A stretch of 64,000 bases of DNA from Phragmites australis (lineage: Eukaryota > Streptophyta > Magnoliopsida > Poales > Poaceae): NCBI RefSeq assembly GCF_958298935.1, contig NC_084938.1, positions 23,107,501-23,171,500 on the forward strand. Reading direction: 5' to 3'. The first letter of the stretch is position 1; each line of letters begins with the position of its first letter. This document shows positions 11,637-22,180 of this stretch, one piece after another. The notes below the pieces were generated by a model, which made no database searches, had not been told where the DNA came from, and was given only the letters and a program-made list of their open reading frames with translations. The translations under genes were made by a program, and so were the position numbers.

Positions 11637-13367
11637 CTACTCGCTGCTACCATCTTCCTCATCATCTTCTTCCTCGTCTTCACTTCCTTCGTTGCCGTCA
11701 GAGGAATCATCTTGAGCTTGTTGTTGAGAACTTTCAGCTGTTGCTTGAGCTTCATCATACCATGCCCAAGGGTTCTCAACCTCAAAAGGTGCACTCTCCG
11801 CTCCATCTGACTCAATAGGAGAGCAAGGGGGTTGGAGATTCATGGATGTGTACATTTGTTTCTGACGATTCTCCATTTTCTTTAAGCGAGCACCTTGATT
11901 CTTGATTTGAGTGGCATTGTGAGTGCAAATCTTGAAAATTGCTTTGAGAGCACTCTTGATGAAAGAAGACCCTCGAGGTGGAGCACGTCTCGAGGCAAAC
12001 GGTCTTGAGCTAGTAGGAGCATGAGGAGGAGATGGAGAAGGAGATGGAGCTTGAATGTTCAAAGGCCTCATTCTGTATGGTTCATGCTTGATCTCCTTGA
12101 CAAAAGTCTTTTTGGATATCCTTTCAATGATAAACATGAGATAAGGGGCATATCCACAACTTTTTATAGGCGACTTGGATGTAAAAACAATTTCCTCCCA
12201 CAGAAAGTGAGCCACGCTGAAAGGAGCATGATCATTTGACATGGCTGCAAGTAGATTTCTGGAGATACTTTGAACTGAAGTTGCATCCCCACTCTTGGGT
12301 GCCAAGGTGAGCCGGAATAAGGAGTTCAAACATCGATAGAAAGGCCTCATCCCTGTAAGTTTCCCAAACTCAACTCGTCCATGATTTAGATACATGAACC
12401 CAATTTCTTCCAATGTCAGTTGATTCTCATTGTGAATCTGATCCTTGGAAGTATCTCTGGCATCTAGATGGAAGTAGTGAGCGAAGCCTCTGAAACTGAT
12501 CCTGTATTTGACTCCCTCTGTCATCCAGTGCATAATGGGATTTTCACATCCCTCAAACCACACTGTGGCATAGAATTGTGCGATAACCTCCTCGCACCAA
12601 TCATATCTGAAAGCCATAATATTTTTCACCCTTTTGCTCTCACAGGCTGCAATCACTTCAGTGAACACTGGGTTGTTCTTCCTGGCCATATAATCCCAAT
12701 CAATCCATTGCATGGGAGTAATAGGCTTCTTCTTGGCCAAAATTACTGTCTCATAGAAGTCTGCCTGAAATTCATTCCAGAAACGATAATCGGCAACATT
12801 CTTCTCAAAATCATATGGGTTGTTTAACCTTTCACTAACAACCCTTGATACATTCTTCATGTAGTTTACTGTCCTTTTTGGAGCATCAACAACAGAAGCA
12901 GTTCTCCGAGGTCTGTGAAGCTTTAAGGGTCCAATGACTTCATCAGCTTGTTCTTCTTCATTATCCTCGGATTCAGATGAGCTATCTTGTGCAACACCTT
13001 TGCCTCTTTCTTCAGTAGAAGGCATCCTTCCTCGACCTCTTCCTGCAGTTACTTTGGCTGGCCCCTTTCCCCTTGCAGACTCTCGGCCTCGCATAGCTTG
13101 AGATTTGGTTCGGCAGATGGTCACAAGGTCCCTGTCACCACTTCCAGCAACTCTGCCTTCCTCGATGTGAATACCACCACTTGCGGCTATTTTGCGGACT
13201 CTTTCACCACTAGCATGGCCGCTTCCACTATCTTCTGATTGGGCAGGAGCACTTGATTCTTGAGCGCGGGGATCACTTCTTTGTTTCTTCTTCCTCTCAA
13301 AAGTGCGACCCTTCTCAAAACGGTCTCCAGCCATTGCAAGAGCACCTAGAAGCAATGGAATGAACAA
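11637..13367 (-). CDS. Sirevirus envelope-like (post-pol) ORF, 576 residues
   Basis: One uninterrupted frame downstream of pol on the element strand, the position of the envelope-like gene of Sireviruses. An internal ATG at 13334 (MAGDRF) may be the true start. The N-terminal third is basic and low-complexity (RKKKQRSDPR, GRGRGRMP). The centre (about residues 185-425) is a globular domain with YRFWNEFQADFYE, WIDWDYMARKNNP and FRGFAHYFHL, resembling the putative plant transposon protein family. The tail is strongly acidic (EGSEDEEEDDEEDG). I see no convincing signal peptide or membrane anchor, so an envelope role is not shown; the name follows family usage. Function unknown. Confidence 0.8.
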   Translation of the reverse strand: MFIPLLLGALAMAGDRFEKGRTFERKKKQRSDPRAQESSAPAQSEDSGSGHASGERVRKIAASGGIHIEEGRVAGSGDRDLVTICRTKSQAMRGRESARGKGPAKVTAGRGRGRMPSTEERGKGVAQDSSSESEDNEEEQADEVIGPLKLHRPRRTASVVDAPKRTVNYMKNVSRVVSERLNNPYDFEKNVADYRFWNEFQADFYETVILAKKKPITPMQWIDWDYMARKNNPVFTEVIAACESKRVKNIMAFRYDWCEEVIAQFYATVWFEGCENPIMHWMTEGVKYRISFRGFAHYFHLDARDTSKDQIHNENQLTLEEIGFMYLNHGRVEFGKLTGMRPFYRCLNSLFRLTLAPKSGDATSVQSISRNLLAAMSNDHAPFSVAHFLWEEIVFTSKSPIKSCGYAPYLMFIIERISKKTFVKEIKHEPYRMRPLNIQAPSPSPSPPHAPTSSRPFASRRAPPRGSSFIKSALKAIFKICTHNATQIKNQGARLKKMENRQKQMYTSMNLQPPCSPIESDGAESAPFEVENPWAWYDEAQATAESSQQQAQDDSSDGNEGSEDEEEDDEEDGSSE

Positions 13368-13409
13368 AGAATTTGAGGAATAAAAGATTGGACAGGAAAA
13401 GCTGAAATT

Positions 13410-14045
13410 TCAGGCTGATACCGGAGTATCCGGTGTACATCGGAGACTCCGGTCTGCCCCGACAGAAAACCTAACAAGCTAGGGTTTTGAAGATATGGCC
13501 AACTAGAGATGAAACAAGTTTGGGAATGGGTTCTAGAGGGTACTAGAAACTATTCTACCAAAGGAAAACAACTCTAGACAAGAGCATTAAGAGATCGGGA
13601 AGATTGATGAAAACGGTACCTTTGAGCTCAAATCCTCCGGGGATTTTTGAGAAATAGAGATTTCCGGAGATTCCGGCCTTTAATCCAAGAGAGAATCGTA
13701 GCAAGACTTGAAGATCCTTGGGTTCCTCTCAAAATCGCCGGAGAGAAGGTCGTTTGGAGAGAGGACAAGAGAATAGATGGGAAGAGGTAACTGTTCGGGC
13801 TGGGGAAATATATAGAATTCTGGAGACACCGGAAACTCCGGTGTAGACCGGAGACTCCGGTCCTGATACTTTTACCGGAGACTCCGGTGGAGACCGGAGA
13901 CTCCGGTCCTGACACTTGTACCGGAGACTCCGGTGAATACCGGACTGTCCGGTAACTGGAAACAGAACGGAATAGCGCTGAGTCTGTGAACAGTGTCAGG
14001 TCCGGATACTCCGGTGAACACCGAACATTCCGGGACCTGGAACTG
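13410..14045 (-). repeat. CCGG palindrome array between pol and the envelope-like ORF
   Basis: The LTR-type words CCGGAGACTCCGG, CCGGAGTATCCGG and CCGGACTGTCCGG recur here inside the element, at about 13422-13456 and 13825-14032. They are outside both LTRs and upstream of the envelope-like ORF on its strand. Confidence 0.75.
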
Positions 14046-14297
14046 TCACAGCAGGATTTAGAGCTGAAGAAATTGAAAAAGATTTTCTGGAAGGAAGATG
14101 TTGGACAAGAGGATTAATTTGTCAAATGTGATTAGCCAATCAAGCATCATTACATAACTATGATCACAAGTTACAAATTATGATCGGGAGATCAAAAAAA
14201 ATCCAAATAATTTTGAGAAAAACACTCAAAATGCAGTTTTCGCAAACTCTTAACTAGAAAAGCTATAAATCTACAACAAGCAAGTGTATGCAACAGT

Positions 14298-17200
14298 TCA
14301 AGCCACGTTCCGAGAATCTAGGACATTTAATTCACTTCTCAACTCACAAAACCTTTGCTCATCTAGTGGTTTAGTGAGGATATCGGCTAATTGTTTTTCG
14401 GTTCTCACATGGCGAATGTCAATATCCCCTTTTGTTGCATGATCTCTCAAGAAATGATGTCTAATATCTATGTGCTTGGTTCTTGAGTGTTGTACGGGAT
14501 TGTTGGCTATTTTGATGGCACTCTCATTATCACATAAAAGTGGAATTTTGGGAGTTTTGTGGCCATAGTCTCTTAGAGTTTGCTTCATCCATAGGAGTTG
14601 AGCACAACATGCTCCCGCGGCAACATATTCAGCTTCGGCAGTGGATAGAGCTACGGAGTTTTGTTTCTTGGATGACCATGACACTAAGGACCTACCCAAG
14701 AATTGGCAAGTACCCGAAGTACTCTTCCTATCCACCTTACAACCGGCATAATCGGAGTCCGAATAGCCGATAAGGTCAAAGGATGACCCTTTTGGATACC
14801 AAAGCCCAAGGTATGGAGTATGAACTAAGTATCGAAGAATCCTCTTAACGGCCATCAAATGGCACTCTTTGGGAGCGGCTTGAAATCTTGCACACATGCA
14901 CACACTAAGCATAATATCGGGCCTAGATGCACATAAATAAAGCAAAGATCCAATCATGGAACGATATACCTTTTGATCCACACTTTTGCCTTCTCCATTG
15001 AGGTCAAGATGTCCATTAGCTTGCATGGGCGTTTTGATTGGTTTGGCATTCTCCATGTCAAATTTCTTGAGCATATCTTTGATGTACTTGGTTTGGCAAA
15101 TGAAGGTTCCTTCCTTGAGTTGCTTGATTTGAAATCCGAGAAAGAACTTCAATTCTCCCATCATGGACATCTCAAACCTTCTTGTCATGATCCTACTAAA
15201 ATCTTCACAAAATTGTTGATTAGTAGAACCAAATATAATGTCATCGACATATATTTGACAAACAAATAAATCATTATCAATATTCTTAGTAAAGAGAGTA
15301 GAGTCGGCTTTGCCTATTTCAAAGCCCTTTTTGACAAGAAAATCCCTAAGGCATTCATACCATGCTCTAGGAGCTTGTTTTAGCCCATAGAGCGCCTTAT
15401 GGAGTTTAAAGACATACTCGGGATGTTTGGGATCTTCAAAGCCGGGCGGTTGCTCCACATACACCAATTCGGAGATTGGTCCATTTAGAAATGCGCTCTT
15501 CACGTCCATTTGATATAACTTGAAATCATGGTGAGTAGCATAGGCTAATAAAATACGAATTGACTCTAACCTAGCTACGGGAGCGTATGTCTCACCAAAA
15601 TCCAAACCTTCGATTTGAGTGAATCCTTGAGCAACCAAACGAGCTTTGTTCCTTGTTACTATCCCATTTTCATCTTGTTTGTTGCGGAAGACCCATTTTG
15701 TCCCAATCACATTTTGTTTTGGCCTTTCCACCAAAGACCAAACTTCATTTCTTTTAAAGTTGTTCAATTCTTCTTGCATAGCCATTATCCAATCCGGATC
15801 ATCAAGCGCTTCTTCTACCTTCAAAGGTTCCAAAGAGGAAACAAAAGAGTAAAATTCACAAAAATTTGCAATTCTTGAATGAGTAGTTACCCCCTTTTGT
15901 ATATCACCAAGGATGTTGTCCACGGGGTGATCTCTTTGGATACTTTGATGAACACGTGGATGTGGCACTTGAGATTGATGTTGGATGTCTTCCACTTCAT
16001 TATTTAAGAAATTGTTCTGATCTTCATGGTCTTGATGTTGATCTTGTGATCTCTTGTCGTCTTGATCTTGGGTTGACATTGATGGTTCAACTTGCATTGA
16101 AGAAGATGGTTGATCCCTATCTATTTGAGCTTCTTGAGTCTTTTCTTGTTCTAGGGGCTTGATTTCGCCAATTGCCATCTTCTTGATTGCTTCGCTTGGT
16201 ATTTCTTCATCACCTAAAACATTTGTATCGACTTGCTCCACTTGGGAGCCATTAGATTCATCGAATGTTACGTCTCTCGCAATTTCAACACATCCGGTGG
16301 TTTTGTTGAAAATGCGGTAGGCGTAAGCATTTGAACCATAACCAAGCATAAACCCTTCATCTACCTTTGGAGCAAATTTAGAACTTCTAGATTTCTTGTT
16401 TAAAATAAAGCATTTGCTACCAAAGACTTTAAAATAGGAAACATTTGGCTTGTTACCGGTTAGAAGCTCGTATGAGGTTTTGTTCAACAACTTGTGTAAA
16501 TATAACCGGTTGATAGCATGGCATGCGGTGTTGATTGCTTCCGCCCAAAATTGATCCGATACTTTGTATTCATCAAGCATTGTTCTTGCGGATTCAATTA
16601 GAGTCCTATTCTTTCTTTCGACCACTCCATTTTGTTGAGGGGAGTATGGAGCCGAGAACTCATGCTTGATTCCTTCTTCATCAAGAAACTCTTCAACTTG
16701 TATGTTCTTGAATTCGCTTCCATTGTCGCTTCTAACTCTCTTGATCTTTACTTCGAATTCATTTTGTGCTCTTCTCACAAACTTCTTGAGAATGGCTTGA
16801 GTTTCGCTTTTATCATGCACGAAGAATACCCAAGTGAAACGTGAAAAATCATCAACAATAACTAAACCATATTTGTTACCTCCGATACTTATATAAGTGA
16901 TTGACCCAAATAAGTCCATGTGAAGAAGTTCCAATGGTCTTGAAGTGATCATCACATTTTTCAAGGGATGAGATGCTCCAACTTGCTTTCCCGCTTGGCA
17001 TGCACTACAAACTCTATTTTTCTCAAAGGTCACATTCGTTAGTCCTAGAATGTGTTCACCCCTTTGAAGTTTGGACAAATTCCTCATGCCAACATGAGCA
17101 AGTCGGCGATGCCAAAGCCAACCCATGCTAGACTTAGCCATCAAGCAAGTTTTAGGCATCACTCCATCCGTTGAAAAATCAACAAGATAGAGTTTACCCT

Positions 17201-17540
17201 TCAACTTGCCCGTGAAGACTATAGAGGCGTCCTCCCTTCTAGAGACGATCACACCCTCATTTGTAAAAAGACAGTTATAACCAATTTCACATAATTGAGA
17301 TACGGATAATAAGTTGTAATTGAGTGATTTTACTAACAAGACATTTGAAATGGAAGTATCATTTGAGATGGTAATTTTACCTAGTCCCATTACCTCTCAT
17401 TTTCCATTATCGCCAAAAATGATGTTTTCATGAGGTCCTCCATTTTCTTTAAAGGAGAAGAACATACTCTTTTCTCCGGTCATATGATTGGTACAACCGC
17501 TATCAATGACCCAACTTGATCCACCGGAGGAGTATGCCTA
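14298..17540 (-). pseudogene. Sirevirus pol polyprotein (protease, integrase, RT, RNase H)
   Basis: The frame runs from about 17540 to 14298. The protease motif DSGCTNHMTG lies near 17485-17515. An in-frame TGA at 17397-17399 interrupts it; from 17390 the frame is open for 1030 residues. Next come the pre-integrase zinc region (HRRLAHVG and CSACQAGK), the integrase core (LDLFG-like start, [29 protein letters not shown]), reverse transcriptase ([20 protein letters not shown]), and RNase H ([18 protein letters not shown]). It ends [10 protein letters not shown]. The single TGA before integrase is the only break, and the catalytic motifs are intact. It is in a different frame from gag, whose stop lies at 17551. 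Confidence 0.92.
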
Positions 17541-17550
17541 CAAAACAAAG

Positions 17551-19752
17551 TTATGCCTTTATTTTAGGTACCCAAATTTGTTTGGGTCCTTTAGCGTTAG
17601 TCACAAGCACTTTTGGCACCCACACATTCCTTTTTACAATTCTATCTCTTGTGCGGGGACCAACATAGAGAGCAACCACTTTACCATGGTGGTCTCTCTT
17701 TAGCATGTATGAAGCATAAAAAGAACATTGGGGGGCATAAGCCTTCGGTTGCCTTGTTTGAGTAGGGTGATCAACTTGTTTGCCTCCTTTAACAAACTTG
17801 AGGCATTCCACTCCATTTAATACCACATGATCATTTGGCTTGCTTGTATATTGGTCAAAACCAAGACCTCTCTTTTGTTTATTGTCTTTGGCTTGGATAG
17901 TCTTGTAAAGTGCATCCTTTGACTTATAAGTTTTGATGCACCCATATTTGACCAAAGCATTTAGCCTCTCATTTTCCTTTTGTAATGCTTGCAAGGATTC
18001 AATATTAGTTGTACAAGCATTTATTTCAAGGTTAGAACAACGAGAACATCCATTGCTAGTAGATGCATTAGATAGTAAAATTGCTTCACTAGAGTTAGAA
18101 GAGCCTTTCTTAAGAATATCAATTTGTATTTCAAGAGTTCTATAATTTTCATCTAAACAAGATAATTTCTCTAGAAGCACGAAATTGTTACTCTTAAGAT
18201 CGGCAATTGAGGAATTGGCTAAATCACAATCTTTAGACAATTTCTCAACTTTTTCTTTCTCTTTAGCAAAGAGCTCCTCGAGTTCAAGGTTTCTCTCCTT
18301 TTCAAGGATGAGCAAGTCTTCTTGCCTCTCAAGGGTCTCTTCATGACTATCTATTGTATCCATTAGCTCCTTTATTTTAGCCATGACATTTTTATTCAAA
18401 CCTTTGAACAAATTATCACAATCACTATCATACTCACTATCACTATTTAGGAGCTTGGATTGAAATTTTACCTTGCGGTTCTTGGCCATGAAGCATTTTG
18501 GGGAGTCTCCATCATCATCATCATCATCATCACTCATTAAGAGTGATTTTCTTGGTGTAAGCTCATGAATAGCAATGGTGGCGACTCCTTCATCATCGGA
18601 GTCCGAGTCGGAGTTGGAATCCCACTCTTCTCCAATATGTGCTTGACCCGAATATTTCTTCTTGTACATCTTGTTCTTGTCTTTCTTGTATGACTTGACT
18701 TTATTGTCTTCTTTGTCCTTTCCCTTCTTCTTGTTTGGACAATCGGCTATAAAGTGACCAATTTCGCCACATTCATAGCATGCCCTTCTTGATGTTCTTT
18801 TCTTGGGCATGTCTCTCTTGTACTTTGAATAGCCTCCTTTTCTCATGAATTTTTTGAACCTTTTCACAAAGAACGCCATTTCTTCATCTTCGGAGCTTTC
18901 ATCATCACTTGTGCTTGATTCTTGAACTTGCTTGCTCTTGCTTGCCTTGAGTGCAATTTCTTTATGCCTTGAGGTTGAGCTTTGTTTAGCATGAATCTTC
19001 ACTTCATTTGCTTCTTCTTCCATGAGCTCATGAGCCAGAATCCTTCCAAGCACATCACTTGGTGTGAGTCTCTTGTAATCTCTTCTCTCACAGAGGAGCG
19101 TCACCAAAGTGGGATTTCTAGGAGCGAATGCCCTAAGAAGTCTCTTGACCACTTTGTGATCATCAATGTCCTCGCTTCCAAGTCCTCTTAGCTTGTTCAC
19201 AAGCACCATCATCCGATCATACATTGCTTGAGGAGTTTCATGATCCTCCATCACAAATCTTCCTAGCTTTCCCTCAAGCAATTCTATTTTAGATTCTCTC
19301 ACACTTGTAGTCCCTTCATGAGCAACTTGAAGTGTGTCCCAAATTTGCTTAGCTTCCTCAAGTCCATCTACTTTGTTGAATTCCTCCGGACTCAAGGCAC
19401 TAAGCAACACACTTGGAGCTTGAGCATTGCGATGCATATTTTATTCTTCACTTGAGGTGAGCTCTTGGTCTTCCTCCGGCAGCTCAAAACCTATGCAAAC
19501 AATCTTCCAAATACTTGGATGAAGAGAAATTAAGTGCATTTTCATTTTGTGCCTCCAAGCGGCATAATGTGTACCATCGAAGAATGGTGCACGTCCGGAA
19601 GGCACGGAAATGTAATTGCTAGAAAAATTCAAACGATCATAATTGAAAGGAATCTCACTTCCCTTTCCTTTACCATTACCATCATCACTTCTTGATGGAT
19701 CATCTTTCGGACCCCTCGGACTTCCGGATGTCGACATAATAATTCCCTCCAA
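17551..19752 (-). pseudogene. Sirevirus gag
   Basis: One frame from 19752 to 17551, broken by a TAA at 19441-19443 (residues continue NMHRNAQAP). The N-terminal part contains FFDGTHYAAWRHKMKMHL; the central capsid-like part contains LEEAKQIWDTLQVAHEGT. A CCHC zinc knuckle CYECGEIGHFIADC lies near 18742-18783. An acidic Asp/Ser-rich region and a coiled-coil-like Glu/Lys region follow. It lies directly inside the 5' LTR and primer binding site. The TAA could be a C to T change of CAA. Function: nucleocapsid of the element. Confidence 0.9.
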
Positions 19753-19791
19753 GCGGTGAAGCCTTGTAGGAGGTTAGGCTCTAATACCAAT

Positions 19792-21384
19792 TGAAAGGCC
19801 TAGAGGGGGGGGGTGAATAGACTTTTCTGAAATTTAAAACTAAAAACAGCGGATTAAACTGCCGGATATTCCGGTGAAGTCCGGATACTCCGGTATGGTC
19901 CGGAGTATCCGGTCTAGTCCGGAGTCTCCGGCCTGACAGGAAATTTTAGAATAAATTTGCACTAAGGATCACAGCTAGATTCTATGAGATGCACTAGGTC
20001 AAGTAGATGTTACTAAGCTAGAATAACAAATAAAACTAGCAAGATTGATACTATAGCAATTTAAATGACAAATGATCAAATGCACACGATCAAGTGAGTT
20101 TCACAAAATAGAACACGAGAATATATCCCGGAGTTCGGCCACCTCACAAAGAAGTGCCTACGTCTCCGTTGAGGAGCTCACAAAGAGCCGGATCTTCTCC
20201 AACCCTATCCTCTTCTAGCGACCACAAAGATCAAGCTAGAAATCCTTACTCAATATGAAGGTGCTTACAAACTTCCCGAGGCACACCACAAGTTTTGGGT
20301 GCTCTTCGGGCAACTCCTTTCCTTTTTAGAAACCCAAAGCTTCAAAGGAAATGATCGCAGAAAATGCTCGATGAAGAACTCAATGCTCAAGCGGCTTGAA
20401 CTCTCTCCAAACCCACACTCTCAAATTTTTGCAAATTTGGCTCTAGAGATGATTGGAGAGGCTTTGAATGCTCTTAAGGTGCTCAAGAGGTCTCAAGGAA
20501 ACCAGCCACAGCAAGCTCTAAATGCTATGGAGAGAGGGGGCATTTATAGCACTCTCTCACAGACTAGCCGTTACTGTTTTTGTCAGAGCTTACCGGAGTA
20601 TCCGGTGTACACCGGAGTCTCCGGTCCTAAATCCAAAAAACGGCGTCAGAACGGTCACCGAACGTGTCAGAACTAGCCGTTACAGTTCTGTTTAATTACC
20701 GGAGTCTCCGGTCCTGACAGTCTTTCCAAAAAGATTAAGTCCGGAGACTAGCCGGACCCTCCGGCAACTTCAGGTACCGGAGTATCCGGTGAACACCGGA
20801 GACTCCGATCTTTCCTATTAATTATCAAAAAGATTAAAAGCTAACCGAGAGCCTCTGCCGGAGTCTACCTCGGAGACTCCGACTGCAAACAAAATATTTT
20901 ACCGGAGTATCCGGTGAACACCGGAGACTCCGATCTTTTTCTTGAAAAGATTAACCCGAAGCCGAGACTCTCTGCCGGAGGCTAGCACGGAGACTCCGAC
21001 TGAGCGTTGAGTACCGGAGTATCCGGTGAACACCGGAGACTCCGGACTCAGAAGATTTTCAGAAAGAGTTTCGTGTCCGTGAGTGAATGTGTCTCTCAAT
21101 TGGGTGATTCTAAAGGATCTCTTGAGCATTGAGACACTAATCAAGCAAATAAATTCATCCATATAAGAAAAAATCTATCCTAGACTCAATTGCAAAAGTA
21201 AAAAGAATTTAAGCCCTATCTTACATCCTTCGTTGATTCTTCAATTGTTTCGACGGGCGTCAAACGTCATTTACCTTCACAACTAATGCTCATACCTGTT
21301 CAATACTCACAAAGCATGTTAGTTCTTTAATCGTTTTGTCATCAATAAGCCAAAACCCACTTAGAGGGCCTAGATGCACTTTCA
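19792..21384 (-). repeat. Sirevirus 5' LTR (right)
   Basis: 1593 bp, starting TGAAAGGCC and ending GCACTTTCA. On the element strand the palindromes (20590-21050 on the window) lie upstream of TATAAA (20543-20548), the arrangement described for Sirevirus promoters. It drives leftward transcription of gag-pol. Confidence 0.93.
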
Positions 21385-21470
21385 GAGCTTCAGGTCTGCA
21401 TCCACCAACACATCCAATACATGCACACACTCTATCGGAAGGTTCTTCACGAACACTTCACTGCCAGACA

Positions 21471-22172
21471 TAGGGCTAAAAAACGGTTTGGATATTTTCC
21501 ACCCGTCTGATCCTCTGAAGTGTTTTAGATATTAATTAGATATATGCAAGAAATTTTGAATATTAGATATTTGAAAATATCTTGGATCTCAAATAGTTAT
21601 ATCGGATATCAGATTTGGATATCAGATATTTAAGAATAAAGTCAGATATATTCGATAACTATCTGAGTTTATCTTTCAGAGCTAGTAACTTTTTCATACA
21701 GAGTTAGATAGAGATAATTTTTATATAAAAATTTAGCTCTCGATGAGATCTACAAGTTTATAATTGATAATTTTTTTATTTTAAATTATTAATATGTTGA
21801 AACAATTAATAACTAGTATATTATGTACTCGTAACTTCTCTAATTTCGTTATAACATGATTTTTTCTATGGAAGTATATTGCCGATTTATTTGTTAGATT
21901 TCTAATGTAGTTGAATTTTAGATACATAGAATGGTCGAATAATTATAAAATATATGATATATATAATTAGTACTTTTACTTAATATCCGAATAAATATTC
22001 ATGACCAACCTTGTCTGCATCAGACTCGTCACATATTCGATCCGTATTCGAGAGCGAGACTATCCACATAAATATCTATATTCATGCCATCCATATCCAA
22101 CTTCGAAACTAATAAAAAAAATATATATAGAATCAACTCTACCTATTCGTATCCGGTCCGATTAAATCCCTA
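21471..22172. mobile_element. Ds-like hAT element, non-autonomous, 702 bp
   Basis: Ends TAGGGCTAAAAAACGG and, inverted, TAGGGATTTAATCGG. The flanking 8-mers GCCAGACA (21463-21470) and ACCAGACC (22173-22180) agree at 6 of 8 positions, as expected of an old 8-bp hAT duplication. The interior is AT-rich with repeated GGATATCAGAT and CATATCC words and no transposase. Confidence 0.65.
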
Positions 22173-22180
22173 ACCAGACC

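Larger units (their letters stand above)
9605..21384 (-). mobile_element. Sirevirus-type Copia LTR retrotransposon, 11.8 kb
   Basis: A complete element in minus orientation. The target site duplication GAGCT is at 9600-9604 and 21385-21389. LTRs start TGAAAG and end CTTTCA. The primer binding site (TTGGTATTAGAGCC on the minus strand, 19777-19790) fits initiator Met-tRNA. The polypurine tract is AAAAAGGGGGAGAT beside the left LTR (11215-11228). Gene order on the minus strand is gag, pol, envelope-like ORF. The size, the extra ORF after pol and the palindrome-rich LTRs indicate the Sirevirus (Maximus/SIRE) lineage. The LTRs differ by roughly 18 substitutions over 1.6 kb by eye, so insertion is recent. 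It carries few disabling changes: one stop in gag and one near the start of pol. Confidence 0.95.
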
